40,127 nucleotides of DNA from positions 1-40,127 of the forward strand of contig SFGO01000024.1 of the NCBI GenBank assembly GCA_004556545.1, given 5' to 3'. Positions within the stretch are counted from its first letter, which is position 1, and every line of letters begins with the position of its first letter. Below are positions 32,847 through 39,647 of the stretch, in pieces. The DNA is from Clostridiales bacterium. GTDB lineage: Bacteria > Bacillota > Clostridia > Christensenellales > Aristaeellaceae. The position numbers and the translations under genes were made by a program. A model generated the notes under the pieces. The model made no database searches, was not told the DNA's origin, and saw only the letters and a program-made list of their open reading frames with translations.

Positions 32847-33479
32847 ATGGAATACGCAAGCAAGGGACTCGCGGGGACTGCGCTGGGCTTTGGCATCGGC
32901 GGAGCCGCGCTGGGTCTGGCAAACGGAGGGCTCGGCAATCTGCTGGGCGGTCTCAACCAGAACAAGAGATCGGAAGTCGCTGATGTTGCTGCGGCGGTCA
33001 CGCCTGCCATGACGGTCGCCGCCATGCTCGCCGCACGGCAGCAGGAGCCGACGTGCAGCGAGAACATGCCGGTCACGCGCTACGATCTCGACCGGGAGCA
33101 GAAGCTGGCCGCGAAGGACAGCGAGATCGCGCTGCTCAAGGCCAACACGTACAACGACGGCAAGATGCTGGAGATGTACAGTTACATCGACGGGCAGCTC
33201 AAGGACGTCCGTGAGGCGCTGTGCAAGCAGGCCGTCCACAACCAGCGCACCGAGGACAGCTTCACGCTGGTCAAGCAGGACGTCGAGTCTGTCCGTAAGG
33301 AAGCGCTTGACGCGGTCAAGATGGAGGCAGAGCGCCGCTGCTGCGGTGACAACTCCATCGTCACCTACGTCAACGCGACCTTTTATCCAAAGCAGGTTGC
33401 CGACGTCACCACGGGCACAGCGACCACGGCGCAGTCGCTCTACAACCCGATCCCGAAGTGCGGGTGCTGCAACGGCTAA
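32847..33479 (+). CDS. Hypothetical phage protein, Gly-rich N-terminus
   Basis: A 210-residue protein; ATG 32847 has GGAGG 8 nt upstream, and the longer frame to 32745 runs through the repeats. Residues 1-45 are Gly/Ala/Leu-rich (GTALGFGIGGAALGLANGGLGNLLGG), then AAAVTPAMTVAAMLAARQ, a long helical region and a Cys-containing C-terminus (RRCCGD; PKCGCCNG). This layout recurs in Clostridia prophages. Function unknown; membrane association is possible. Confidence 0.65.
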   Translation: MEYASKGLAGTALGFGIGGAALGLANGGLGNLLGGLNQNKRSEVADVAAAVTPAMTVAAMLAARQQEPTCSENMPVTRYDLDREQKLAAKDSEIALLKANTYNDGKMLEMYSYIDGQLKDVREALCKQAVHNQRTEDSFTLVKQDVESVRKEALDAVKMEAERRCCGDNSIVTYVNATFYPKQVADVTTGTATTAQSLYNPIPKCGCCNG

Positions 33480-33484
33480 ACGCA

Positions 33485-33506
33485 AGGGGCGGCAATAGCC
33501 GCCCCT
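33485..33506 (+). other. RNA hairpin between genes
   Basis: A perfect 9-bp GC-rich stem, AGGGGCGGC with GCCGCCCCT around AATA, 5 nt after the preceding stop. There is no U-run, so it is more likely an mRNA-processing or stability element than a strong terminator. Confidence 0.5.
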
Positions 33507-33529
33507 ATCCTTAAAGGAGGGAACCTGCG

Positions 33530-33868
33530 ATGACAGTGACGATCGATCAGGCCATGCGCGGCGCAATGCGCTACGCAGACAATGAGGTCATCCCGCACCT
33601 GCCCGGCGGCAAGGGCATCGGGGCCGGGATCATGCTGGCGCTCATCATGGAGGGCAGCCGCGAAAAGATCCTTACGCTGCGCGAGAATCCCGCGATAAAG
33701 ATGATGCAGATCTTCGACGACGCCGGAAACATCGACCTTGACAAGCTCTACAACGCGGCGCGTCCGCGCTTTGAGAACAAGCTGACCGTATCCGTCCCGC
33801 TGCTGGGCGATATGCGGTTTGACCAGAACGACGTCGATAAACTCTACAGGTATATCCAGGAGGCATGA
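33530..33868 (+). CDS. Hypothetical phage protein
   Basis: A 112-residue protein (MTVTIDQAMRGAMRYADNEVIPHLPGGKGIGAGIMLALIM) with AAAGGAGGG 8-12 nt upstream. The second half reads MQIFDDAGNIDLDKLYNAARPRFENKLTVSVPLLGDMRF. No family assigned. Followed after 4 nt by the next gene. Confidence 0.6.
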   Translation: MTVTIDQAMRGAMRYADNEVIPHLPGGKGIGAGIMLALIMEGSREKILTLRENPAIKMMQIFDDAGNIDLDKLYNAARPRFENKLTVSVPLLGDMRFDQNDVDKLYRYIQEA

Positions 33869-33872
33869 CGAG

Positions 33873-34343
33873 ATGAAAGAATATATCGAAAAGCTTTACA
33901 CAAAGCTGCACGAGGCCATGGAGAAGCCCGTGACGCTGGGCAGCGCGGAGGAAGTCGGACTTTACGCGAAGACGATCTGCAGGATCGAAAAGCTGCACGG
34001 GCACCACGACGAGCCGGAGGAGGACACATTTGATCGCGAAACGGCGATGCAGTGGGCAGCCAACATGCAAAACGCCGACGGAACGACCGGCCCGCACTGG
34101 ACGATGGAACAGACAACGGCCGTGGCCGAGAGCATGGGCATTCAGGCACCAGTGGTCCCGCGCTGGGCGTGGGGCGTGACCATGAACATGATGTACTCGG
34201 ACTACTACCACGTCGCCGTAGAGTTCGGCCTCAACCGCCCGGAGTTCTACGCTGCTCTGGCAAAGGCGTTCCTGCTCGACAAGGACGGCCCGGGGCCGGA
34301 ACAAAAGCTCATGGCGTATTATGAGCATATCGCAAGAAGCTGA
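33873..34343 (+). CDS. Hypothetical phage protein
   Basis: A 156-residue protein; start at ATG 33873 (MKEYIEKLYTKLHEAMEKPVTLGSAEEVGLYAKTICRIEKL). The C-terminal half (TMEQTTAVAESMGIQAPVVPRWAWGVTMNMMYSDYYHVAVEFGLNRPEFYAALAKAFLLD) is highly characteristic of a family found near the structural genes of many Firmicute prophages; its role is unknown. It is the last gene before attP. Confidence 0.65.
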   Translation: MKEYIEKLYTKLHEAMEKPVTLGSAEEVGLYAKTICRIEKLHGHHDEPEEDTFDRETAMQWAANMQNADGTTGPHWTMEQTTAVAESMGIQAPVVPRWAWGVTMNMMYSDYYHVAVEFGLNRPEFYAALAKAFLLDKDGPGPEQKLMAYYEHIARS

Positions 34344-34415
34344 GAACACAGAAAAGGGACTGAACACAGAATAAACACAGTTTGCAAATTCACATTGAAA
34401 ATACAGTGTTTTTTC

Positions 34416-34442
34416 AGAGTTCGAGTCTCTTCAGGTCCACCA
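34416..34442 (+). other. attP: attP core: 3' end of a tRNA gene
   Basis: The 27 bases contain the 3' part of a tRNA: T-stem/loop (AGAG-TTCGAGT-CTCT), acceptor strand CAGGTCC, discriminator A and CCA. The T-stem breaks at its first pair, so no full tRNA is present. This is the usual core for tyrosine-integrase phages, which rebuild the host tRNA on insertion. The tRNA isotype cannot be told; its acceptor should start GGACCTG. Confidence 0.8.
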
Positions 34443-34448
34443 AAGATA

Positions 34449-34486
34449 AAGACGCAGGAATTTAAATTCCTGCGTCTTATTTTTTA
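34449..34486 (+). terminator. Terminator beside attP
   Basis: A 30-bp perfect palindrome (34449-34463 with 34464-34478) followed by ATTTTTT. After integration it would lie just downstream of the rebuilt tRNA gene and stop its transcription from entering the prophage. Confidence 0.85.
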
Positions 34487-34635
34487 TCTTTTTGGGTAGA
34501 ATAGCAGTTAAAAGACGGATTATTTATGATTGAACAAAACTTTTTGCGAGAATTGCAAAGTAGCAAGACGTAACATATCCTAGCACGAAAATACACGGGT
34601 ATGAACACAGTGACCGACACAGTAAAAAAGTGCAA

Positions 34636-35658
34636 TTAAAAGGCCGCGTCCATCTGGGCGGCGACTTTATCAATGCGGGTATCGAGGATGTCGGTGTAGA
34701 TATCCATGGTGGTGGAGAGCTGCGCGTGGCCGAGGAATTTTTGAGCGAGTTTGAAGTCCACACCGGCCTCGTAGAGCGCGGTCGCGTAGCCGTGGCGGAT
34801 CTCGTGCGGGGAGACGGTGACGCCGGTGCGCTTGCGGTAGGCTTCAAATTGATCGGTGACGTACCAGCCGGGGAGCGGACTTTTTCCGCCGTCGTTGGAA
34901 AAGATATAGCCGTGCTCCTTTTGTGGGAGGACAGCGGCCAGCGCGGGGAGTAAAGGGACAGAGCGGATGCCGGCAGCGGTCTTCGGCTCTTTAATCTGGG
35001 GCGTCGGGCCGGTATGGTAGACGCTGCGGCGGATGTAGATCCGGCCCTTCTCCCGGTCGATGTCCTCATAGCGCAGACCCTCGGCCTCGCCGCGGCGGCA
35101 GCCGGTATAATAGATCAGGAAGGCAAACAGGCCGAAGTCGTCGTTTAGGTTGTCCTTGATCTTCTGGATCTGATCAGCGGGCGGCGCGTGGCGGCGCTTC
35201 TGCGGAAGGTTCTTCGGGAGAAGAACTGCCTGCGCAGCGTTAAAAGAGACGTAACCTTCGCGCTGGGCTTTATTCAGGATCTGTCGGATGATCTGGCGCT
35301 GGGTGATAACGGTCTTCTTTGCGTGGGTCTTGGCAAACTGGTTGATGTACGTCTCAACCTCTTTGCTTGTGATCGTGGCGACATCCTCCGGGCCAAACTG
35401 CGCGACGGCGCGCTCATAGGCAGGGGAATAATTGCGCAGGGAATTCGGAGCAAGCGTTGGCTCGATCTCGTTCCACCAGGCGTGGGCGACGTCGGAGAAC
35501 GGGAGGGTCTTTGGCTTCTCGGCTTCGGCGCGGTAGGCCTTGATCTTGTTCCAGACCTCGCGGTCCGTCTTGCCGCGAAACGCTTTGCGCTTGCCGTTGA
35601 CTGTGATGATGGATTCATGCAGGCCGTCCGGCCTGACGTAGTATTTGGGAATTGGCAT
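34636..35658 (-). CDS. int: Tyrosine-type integrase
   Basis: A 340-residue recombinase. An N-terminal arm-binding part (YYVRPDGLHESIITVNGKRK, 6-25) precedes a core-binding SAM-like domain (about 55-145) and the catalytic domain. Catalytic residues: R188 (TGCRRGEA), K226 (KTAAGIRSVPL), H285 and R288 (HEIRH), H311 (LGH) and nucleophile Y321 (MDIYTDI). It joins attP to a host tRNA site. ATG 35658 has GGAGG 8 nt upstream. It reads toward attP, whose core is about 190 nt past its stop. Confidence 0.95.
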   Translation of the reverse strand: MPIPKYYVRPDGLHESIITVNGKRKAFRGKTDREVWNKIKAYRAEAEKPKTLPFSDVAHAWWNEIEPTLAPNSLRNYSPAYERAVAQFGPEDVATITSKEVETYINQFAKTHAKKTVITQRQIIRQILNKAQREGYVSFNAAQAVLLPKNLPQKRRHAPPADQIQKIKDNLNDDFGLFAFLIYYTGCRRGEAEGLRYEDIDREKGRIYIRRSVYHTGPTPQIKEPKTAAGIRSVPLLPALAAVLPQKEHGYIFSNDGGKSPLPGWYVTDQFEAYRKRTGVTVSPHEIRHGYATALYEAGVDFKLAQKFLGHAQLSTTMDIYTDILDTRIDKVAAQMDAAF

Positions 35659-35709
35659 CGTAAAACCTCCAAGAATACCGCTCTGGCGCTGGGCCGGGGC
35701 GGTTTTTAT

Positions 35710-36123
35710 TTATGCGCGAACCCAGCCGATATTGGGATTACAAAGGTCGAAAAGGAGCGACAGAAGCGCGACGAGAACGATAAACACCAGAACGAAGATC
35801 AAAACATCCTTGCGCCGCGCCTCGACGGACTTCTGGCGGATGATCTGTTCCTGCTTGGAAATGACCGCGTTGGCATGCTTGAGCCGCAGCTCAAGCTCGG
35901 CGATGCGCGGCATTTTATCCGGATGGTCCAGCAGCAAGGCGCTGTCCGTGTCCATCGCGTCCGCGATCCGGTGCAGAGCGGACGAAGGGACGTCGCAGCC
36001 GCGCTCATAGCGCGAGAGGCTGGAGACGGAAACGCCGGAGGCGTCGGACAGCTCGTTCAGCGTCATGCCGCGAGACAAACGCTCCGAACGGATGCGATTT
36101 TCGCAGGTTTCCAAGGTTTCCAC
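35710..36123 (-). CDS. Membrane-anchored XRE-family HTH protein
   Basis: A 137-residue protein if started at GTG 36123, which has GGAAAGG just upstream; ATG 36177 is an alternative but lies within apparent operator repeats. The HTH (IRSERLSRGMTLNELSDASGVSVSSLSRYERGCDVPSSALHRIADAM) is at about 9-55. A coiled-coil segment follows (RIAELELRLKHANAVISKQEQII). The C-terminus has one TM helix (VLIFVLVFIVLVALLSLLF) and a short tail. Membrane tethering of a phage HTH protein is uncommon; it may sense the envelope or sequester a regulator. Confidence 0.75.
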   Translation of the reverse strand: METLETCENRIRSERLSRGMTLNELSDASGVSVSSLSRYERGCDVPSSALHRIADAMDTDSALLLDHPDKMPRIAELELRLKHANAVISKQEQIIRQKSVEARRKDVLIFVLVFIVLVALLSLLFDLCNPNIGWVRA

Positions 36124-36138
36124 GATCCTTTCCAAAAA

Positions 36139-36190
36139 TGAGAATCCAGAAAATGCGGATTTCTCAAAAAATCTCATAAATTCTCATAAC
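36139..36190 (-). promoter_or_regulatory. Probable operator of the membrane HTH gene
   Basis: Three 10-bp units on the plus strand, TTCTCAAAAA, ATCTCATAAA and TTCTCATAAC (36161-36190), and an inverted copy TGAGAATCC at 36139-36147. They surround the candidate starts of the HTH gene, consistent with autoregulation. Confidence 0.5.
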
Positions 36191-36266
36191 TGGTGGTTGC
36201 TGAAAACGAAAAACAGGCATACGCTGGAGGCGCAAGGACGGCTCCCGGTCGCCTGCGCAAGCAAAA

Positions 36267-36298
36267 GCCCGCGCCGTTGTTCGGCCAGCGGCGCGGGC
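36267..36298 (-). other. GC-rich hairpin in the intergenic region
   Basis: A perfect 10-bp stem (36267-36276 with 36289-36298). On the minus strand it is followed by TTTTG, so it may terminate leftward transcription before the HTH gene. Confidence 0.5.
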
Positions 36299-36341
36299 GA
36301 CGCCTACCTATATCTTACAACTTTTGGGAGGCGCGAACAAG

Positions 36342-36494
36342 ATGCAAAGATTAACAAAAAATGAACGCGGTTTTTGTGGAGAAATGGAGACGGGAATGGA
36401 AAAGACGATGGAACAGATTGAAAACATTTTGGAGCGGGCCACACTGGATCAGCTGAAAATCATCCTGCGATTCCTGCGGCACATCATAAAATAA
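36342..36494 (+). CDS. 50-residue helical protein
   Basis: ATG 36342 with GGGAGG about 10 nt upstream. Sequence starts MQRLTKNERGFCGEME and ends in an amphipathic helix (MEQIENILERATLDQLKIIL, then RFLRHIIK). It lies alone on the plus strand between minus-strand regulators. Similar short helical proteins occur near prophage integrases; function unknown. Confidence 0.5.
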   Translation: MQRLTKNERGFCGEMETGMEKTMEQIENILERATLDQLKIILRFLRHIIK

Positions 36495-36496
36495 GC

Positions 36497-36520
36497 GCCG
36501 GAACGGGAGACCGTTCCGGC
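36497..36520 (-). terminator. Terminator of the two-TM protein gene
   Basis: A perfect 10-bp stem (36497-36506 with 36511-36520, GAGA loop). On the minus strand it is followed by GCTTATTTT. It sits 7 nt beyond the stop of the minus-strand gene and just after the plus-strand 50-residue gene. Confidence 0.7.
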
Positions 36521-36526
36521 GGGAAG

Positions 36527-37210
36527 CTATGGGTTACAATGCCCGCATGGGTCATACCCAGCATCTATAGCATCATCGCGATAATCAAATTCTATTTGAT
36601 TATCTTTGTCGGGGAGATAGGGGCAATACGAATGGTGAAATTTTTTTGTATCAATATTCCCGATGTAACAGCTAGAGACATAGCCGGACGGACGATCATT
36701 GCCAGATGGAGTAGTTGCTGGTTTTGATGGGAACAGCCAATTTGGGAGAAACGCAAGCACAACGGCGATCCCGGCGAGAATGGCATATAGCAGCAGAAAG
36801 GTTAAACATCCGTTCAGCATTTTTTTGCGCCGTGCGGGCCATTGAGGATCCGGGGAACGAGGGGAAGACGCGGCTGCGGGGCTTGGGTTACAGGAAGGTT
36901 CGTGTTTGACCGTTGGCTTATACGCCTCTACCACAGACGGCTCGAATGGAGGCTCATCATCGCGGTGGACAACCGGCGTGCTTAAGGCGAGGTGCGTGAT
37001 GTTGGGCGGGAGTTCAAGCCGAAGAGAAGCGGAGCCAGAAGGAGCGGGAGACAAGCTTTCACTGGAAGCATCCGTGGGTTTTGATTTCTTATTGCGTGGA
37101 TGCCTGTCGGGCAGATTGTATAAATAAGAAATGAGTTTACGAAGAAAATAAAAGAATAGAATTTCGGCAAGAAATAGAATGACTAGACCAAGAAGAATCA
37201 GGCCATCCAT
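36527..37210 (-). CDS. Two-TM protein with Ada-like Cys/His tail
   Basis: A 227-residue protein; ATG 37210 (MDGLILLGLVILFLAEILFF) with GGGGTGG upstream. TM helices lie at about 2-22 and 133-155, separated by a ~100-residue Pro/Ser-rich region. The C-terminus (YIGNIDTKKFHHSYCPYL, then DDAIDAGYDPCGHCNP) has the HxxxC...CxxC layout of the Ada-type metal-binding domain, seen in other secreted or membrane proteins. Function unknown; a lysogenic-conversion gene is possible because it has its own good promoter. Confidence 0.65.
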   Translation of the reverse strand: MDGLILLGLVILFLAEILFFYFLRKLISYLYNLPDRHPRNKKSKPTDASSESLSPAPSGSASLRLELPPNITHLALSTPVVHRDDEPPFEPSVVEAYKPTVKHEPSCNPSPAAASSPRSPDPQWPARRKKMLNGCLTFLLLYAILAGIAVVLAFLPNWLFPSKPATTPSGNDRPSGYVSSCYIGNIDTKKFHHSYCPYLPDKDNQIEFDYRDDAIDAGYDPCGHCNP

Positions 37211-37229
37211 AAAAATACCACCCCTTACC

Positions 37230-37279
37230 AGAATACAGAAAACGTCGGGAGTGGTCAAGCGCTATAGACACTTTCTATA
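37230..37279 (-). promoter_or_regulatory. Promoter and operator of the two-TM gene
   Basis: On the minus strand: -35 TTGACC (37253-37258), 17-nt spacer, -10 TATTCT (37230-37235). Just upstream is an inverted repeat, TATAGA/TCTATA (37263-37268 and 37274-37279), a candidate operator. Confidence 0.65.
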
Positions 37280-37301
37280 CATTTTGACGAATAAAAAAGA
37301 A

Positions 37302-37338
37302 CACCGGAAGCAGGTTATTTGCTTCCGGTGATTTTTTT
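37302..37338. terminator. Terminator after the repressor gene
   Basis: An 11-bp stem (37302-37312 with 37320-37330). The plus strand has ATTTTTTTT, the minus strand TTCTTTTTT. It overlaps the 3' end of the repressor gene and separates it from the promoter of the two-TM gene. Confidence 0.85.
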
Positions 37339-37689
37339 TGCGTATTCGAGGATGTTGTCCCAGAACTCCGGGGGCATTTCGAGGGCGGCTGCAATGCCGC
37401 GTTTGCGTGTGGATTCGTCGGCTTCGGCCAGAACGTCGGTAAACATCAAGGCCATGCGCTCGTTTTCACTGCGCTGGACATACATTTCCCCTTCGCCGTC
37501 CTCCAGCCATGCGAGGGAGACGTTGAACTCCCGGCAGATATCGGAAGAAGTACGGTCACTAGGGATTTTGTCGCCCGCGCAAATTCTGGTTACAAACGAG
37601 GGAGAAATGTTCAGACGTTCTGCAAACTTGGTCTTGGATATCCCAAGGTCGGAGATAAGGAACGCAATTCGTTCGTTGATTGTCTCCAT
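37315..37689 (-). CDS. CI-like repressor, XRE family
   Basis: A 124-residue protein; start at ATG 37689 (METINERIAFLISDLGISKTKFAERL) because AGAAGGTG lies 7-8 nt upstream. HTH at about 7-60 (KTKFAERLNISPSFVTRICAGDKIPSDRTSSDICREF), then VSLAWLEDGEGEMY, and a C-terminal helical part (EFWDNILEYAKKI). No LexA-like peptidase domain is present. It is divergent from the early operon and flanks paired operators, so it is the best candidate for the lysogeny master repressor. Confidence 0.85.
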   Translation of the reverse strand: METINERIAFLISDLGISKTKFAERLNISPSFVTRICAGDKIPSDRTSSDICREFNVSLAWLEDGEGEMYVQRSENERMALMFTDVLAEADESTRKRGIAAALEMPPEFWDNILEYAKKITGSK

Positions 37690-37712
37690 GGGTTCACCTT
37701 CTTTCTGATGAC

Positions 37713-37741
37713 AGGTTAGCACACCGAGAATGGAAAGTCAA
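37713..37741 (-). promoter_or_regulatory. Candidate repressor promoter (leftward)
   Basis: On the minus strand: -35 TTGACT (37736-37741), 17-nt spacer, -10 TAACCT (37713-37718). The -10 is weak. Placed 24 nt from the repressor ATG. Confidence 0.5.
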
Positions 37742-37749
37742 TAAAAACT

Positions 37750-37813
37750 TTTACCTAGACAAAAATAATGCTTGACAAATTGCTCAAGGCAATATATGAT
37801 GTGCCTAGGTAAA
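37750..37813. promoter_or_regulatory. Operator pair around the early promoter
   Basis: TTTACCTAG at 37750-37758 and its inverted copy CTAGGTAAA at 37805-37813 bracket the early promoter. A small dyad (TTGC/GCAA) lies in the promoter spacer. Symmetric placement supports repressor binding and possible looping. Confidence 0.65.
37772..37800 (+). promoter_or_regulatory. Early rightward promoter
   Basis: Consensus -35 TTGACA (37772-37777), 17-nt spacer, -10 TATGAT (37795-37800). It is 43 nt from the first early gene and flanked by the operator pair. Confidence 0.85.
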
Positions 37814-37843
37814 GAAAACACGAAACCGAGCGAGGTGAGAACA

Positions 37844-37987
37844 ATGTCAGAGGAACAGAAGAAGCAGGTCGAGGGTGTGCTGCGTGAGATGAAGCACATG
37901 AACCAGCAGCAGATCGAGGTCATGATCGCCTATATGCAGGGCGTGGCTACGGCGGCGAAGCTGATGAGCGAGAAGAAGGAGGCGTGA
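37844..37987 (+). CDS. Small early protein
   Basis: A 47-residue helical protein, MSEEQKKQVEGVLREMKHMN onward, at the position of cro in lambda-like switches but without a visible HTH. GAGGTGAG precedes ATG 37844 by about 5-11 nt. The longer frame upstream overlaps the promoter. Short proteins of this type commonly begin the early operon in Clostridia prophages. Confidence 0.6.
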   Translation: MSEEQKKQVEGVLREMKHMNQQQIEVMIAYMQGVATAAKLMSEKKEA

Positions 37988-37991
37988 GGGG

Positions 37992-38140
37992 ATGCCGAGA
38001 GAGCTGGAAGGATACCGGCCGCAGCTGGAGCTGCTGACGGATATGTTTCCGGGCCGGGCGGCCAGTTCCCGGCCCGGCACATCGGGAACAAGTACACGGT
38101 GTCGCTCACGGAGCTGGCACGGTGGATGGTGCAGAGATAG
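37992..38140 (+). pseudogene. Frameshifted/deleted HTH (excisionase-like) gene
   Basis: Begins MPRELEGYRPQLELLTDMFPGR, a common opening of small phage HTH/excisionase-like proteins. In another frame (+2) it continues GQFPARHIGNKYTVSLTELARWMVQR with TAG at 38138-38140, the usual end of such proteins. The intervening HTH segment (about 25-30 residues by family expectation) is missing, and the two parts are out of frame. The junction is a perfect 10-bp inverted repeat (38049-38058 with 38068-38077), a likely deletion hotspot or assembly artefact. Confidence 0.55.
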
Positions 38141-38151
38141 GAGGCTGAGCC

Positions 38152-38370
38152 ATGGCGAACGTCAAGACCTACACCCTGACGCTGGATGCGCAGGAGCTGC
38201 GGGACGTGATCGAGGCGGCGCTGGTGTGTGAGTGCCAGAACGCCGAGGCCGCCCGCGCCATGCAGCGCAAGGGCTACGATCTCGAGGCACAGAAGCTGCA
38301 TTGCATGAACGCCAGGCTGATGCGGGTGGTCAAGAGGATGCAGGAGACAGAGAAAGGAGAAGCACGATGA
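38152..38370 (+). CDS. Small early protein
   Basis: A 72-residue helical protein (MANVKTYTLTLDAQELRDVIEAALVCECQNAEAARAMQ) starting 11 nt after the HTH remnant with AGGAGGCTGAG upstream. Its stop overlaps the next ATG by 4 nt. No family recognised. Confidence 0.6.
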   Translation: MANVKTYTLTLDAQELRDVIEAALVCECQNAEAARAMQRKGYDLEAQKLHCMNARLMRVVKRMQETEKGEAR

Positions 38371-38612
38371 GAACAAATCTTGCAGAACGGCTCGGGTATG
38401 AGCCGGAGGAAGAGACACGGGAGCGGCAGGAGCGGCTGCTGGAGGAGCTGCGGTACCGAGAGGCCATGCGGCGGGTGGCAAAGACCTGCTGCGTGTGGCT
38501 GGGCGGAGCGGCCTTTGTGCTGGCGGTGATCGCCGGGTACGCAGAGATGACAGACGCCTGCGTCGCGACCGGCGCGATCGCGCTGGGCCTGACGACCTAC
38601 GGGATCCTGTGA
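38367..38612 (+). CDS. Small two-helix membrane protein
   Basis: An 81-residue protein starting at ATG 38367 (ATGA overlap). Charged N-terminal half (GYEPEEETRERQERLLEELRY), then two hydrophobic segments (VWLGGAAFVLAVIAGYAE; CVATGAIALGLTTYGIL). Probably a small membrane protein; function unknown. Confidence 0.6.
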   Translation: MRTNLAERLGYEPEEETRERQERLLEELRYREAMRRVAKTCCVWLGGAAFVLAVIAGYAEMTDACVATGAIALGLTTYGIL

Positions 38613-38839
38613 AGCCGGTAAAGGACGAGCCAAAGATCCCGGTAGAGCTCCGGCCGGATCAGCTGGCCGACATCATCGACGCCGTCCTGGCCTTTGCCGA
38701 TGACTGCGCCAATGACCGGGAGATCCTGCAGAGCATGCCGCGCGTCGACCGGGACACGGTCGAAGACCTGCTGCAGCGCGAGACGGCGCTGCAAACGCTC
38801 GCGGCATGGCTGCAGCACGTACAGGAGGAAGCGGAGTGA
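38609..38839 (+). CDS. Hypothetical early protein
   Basis: A 76-residue protein with GTG start at 38609 overlapping the previous stop (GTGA). IPVELRPDQLADIIDAVLAFADDCANDREILQSMPRVDRDTVEDLL is helical and acidic. No family recognised. Confidence 0.55.
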   Translation: MKPVKDEPKIPVELRPDQLADIIDAVLAFADDCANDREILQSMPRVDRDTVEDLLQRETALQTLAAWLQHVQEEAE

Positions 38840-39075
38840 ATTATTTTGCGCCGCGCATGCGGCCCATCCCGCCGCCATGCGGCCGGAACTGCCCGGACCG
38901 AAGCGGAACATGCCGCGCCGGGTGCTGCACCTGGACGCTCTACGAGAGCATCCGGAACCACATCTACGATGTCAACCACCGCGACAGGGACAGCCTGCAG
39001 CCAGATCTTGCAGCGGGAAAGCAGATGGTCCATGCCGACAACCAGATAAGGAGGCGCAAACACATTGCGAAATAG
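38836..39075 (+). CDS. Cys-rich early protein
   Basis: A 79-residue protein, GTG start at 38836 (GTGA overlap). PPCGRNCPDRSGTCRAGCCTW has six Cys in 17 residues, a probable zinc or other metal site. Similar Cys-rich short proteins are common in early operons of these phages. It overlaps the next ORF by 11 nt. Confidence 0.6.
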   Translation: MNYFAPRMRPIPPPCGRNCPDRSGTCRAGCCTWTLYESIRNHIYDVNHRDRDSLQPDLAAGKQMVHADNQIRRRKHIAK

Positions 39076-39328
39076 CATCGATTACCACGGCGAGCGGGCG
39101 CCGCGGCGCCCCGCCGTGATCGCACAGGCCGGATATACCGGTCAGAACCACTTTTCCGTTACATATGGAGATCAGAAAGTAACCGTCCGCGCCGAGGACG
39201 GATATGCGGCCCTTTTTACCGCCGCCAAGCACTGGGGCTATAAATTCACCCGCCCGGAGTACCATCAGAACGCCCGCGCAACCAAGCTACACTACACGCC
39301 GGACACCCGGCCGGGGGCGCTGGTATGA
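39065..39328 (+). CDS. Hypothetical early protein
   Basis: An 87-residue protein with a TTG start at 39065; AAGGAGG lies about 10 nt upstream. VTYGDQKVTVRAEDGYAALFTAAKHWGYKFTRPEYHQNARATKLHY is a compact beta-alpha pattern found in small phage proteins. Function unknown. Confidence 0.6.
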   Translation: MRNSIDYHGERAPRRPAVIAQAGYTGQNHFSVTYGDQKVTVRAEDGYAALFTAAKHWGYKFTRPEYHQNARATKLHYTPDTRPGALV

Positions 39329-39495
39329 GGTTTGTATGTGACGCCTGCCAGGATATCACGAACATCGAGGCAGACCGGATGGAAATCCAGGGCGACAAGC
39401 TGATGGTGTACAGCCGCGGGCGGCTGGTCTACGTGGCGGATCTCGGACAGATCATGCTGGCGAAGCTTACGCCGGGGAGGGAGGAGACGAGATGA
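39325..39495 (+). CDS. Small beta-rich early protein
   Basis: A 56-residue protein starting at ATG 39325 (ATGA overlap) and reading MRFVCDACQDITNIEADRME, then IQGDKLMVYSRGRLVYVADL. A CxxC pair suggests a small metal site. Stop overlaps the next ATG. Confidence 0.55.
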   Translation: MRFVCDACQDITNIEADRMEIQGDKLMVYSRGRLVYVADLGQIMLAKLTPGREETR

Positions 39496-39647
39496 GAGCC
39501 GCAAAAGATGGCGAGTTCCGCAGCAGCGTCTATACGCAGCGTCCGCCGTATGCAGACTTCGACGCGCCTGAAAAGTTTCAGGCGATCCAGAGCATTATTG
39601 CCAAGCGCCTGAAGGAGCATCCGAATGCGCATGATGCACATGATTGA
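39492..39647 (+). CDS. 51-residue early protein
   Basis: Starts at ATG 39492 (ATGA overlap) and reads MRAAKDGEFRSSVYTQRPPY onward to LKEHPNAHDAHD. It overlaps the PAPS-reductase start by 23 nt. Function unknown. Confidence 0.5.
   Translation: MRAAKDGEFRSSVYTQRPPYADFDAPEKFQAIQSIIAKRLKEHPNAHDAHD

Larger units (their letters stand above)
34344..34622 (+). other. attP region with candidate integrase arm sites
   Basis: About 290 nt without a gene. AACACAG repeats occur at 34344-34351 (GAACACAG), 34362-34369 (GAACACAG) and 34373-34380 (AAACACAG) left of the core, and at 34603-34610 (GAACACAG) right of it. Their position on both sides of the core fits integrase arm-binding sites. Confidence 0.55.

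Noticed and set aside
34405..34442. A complete tRNA gene
   Set aside because: Only the T-arm and acceptor 3' strand are present; the upstream sequence does not form D and anticodon arms.
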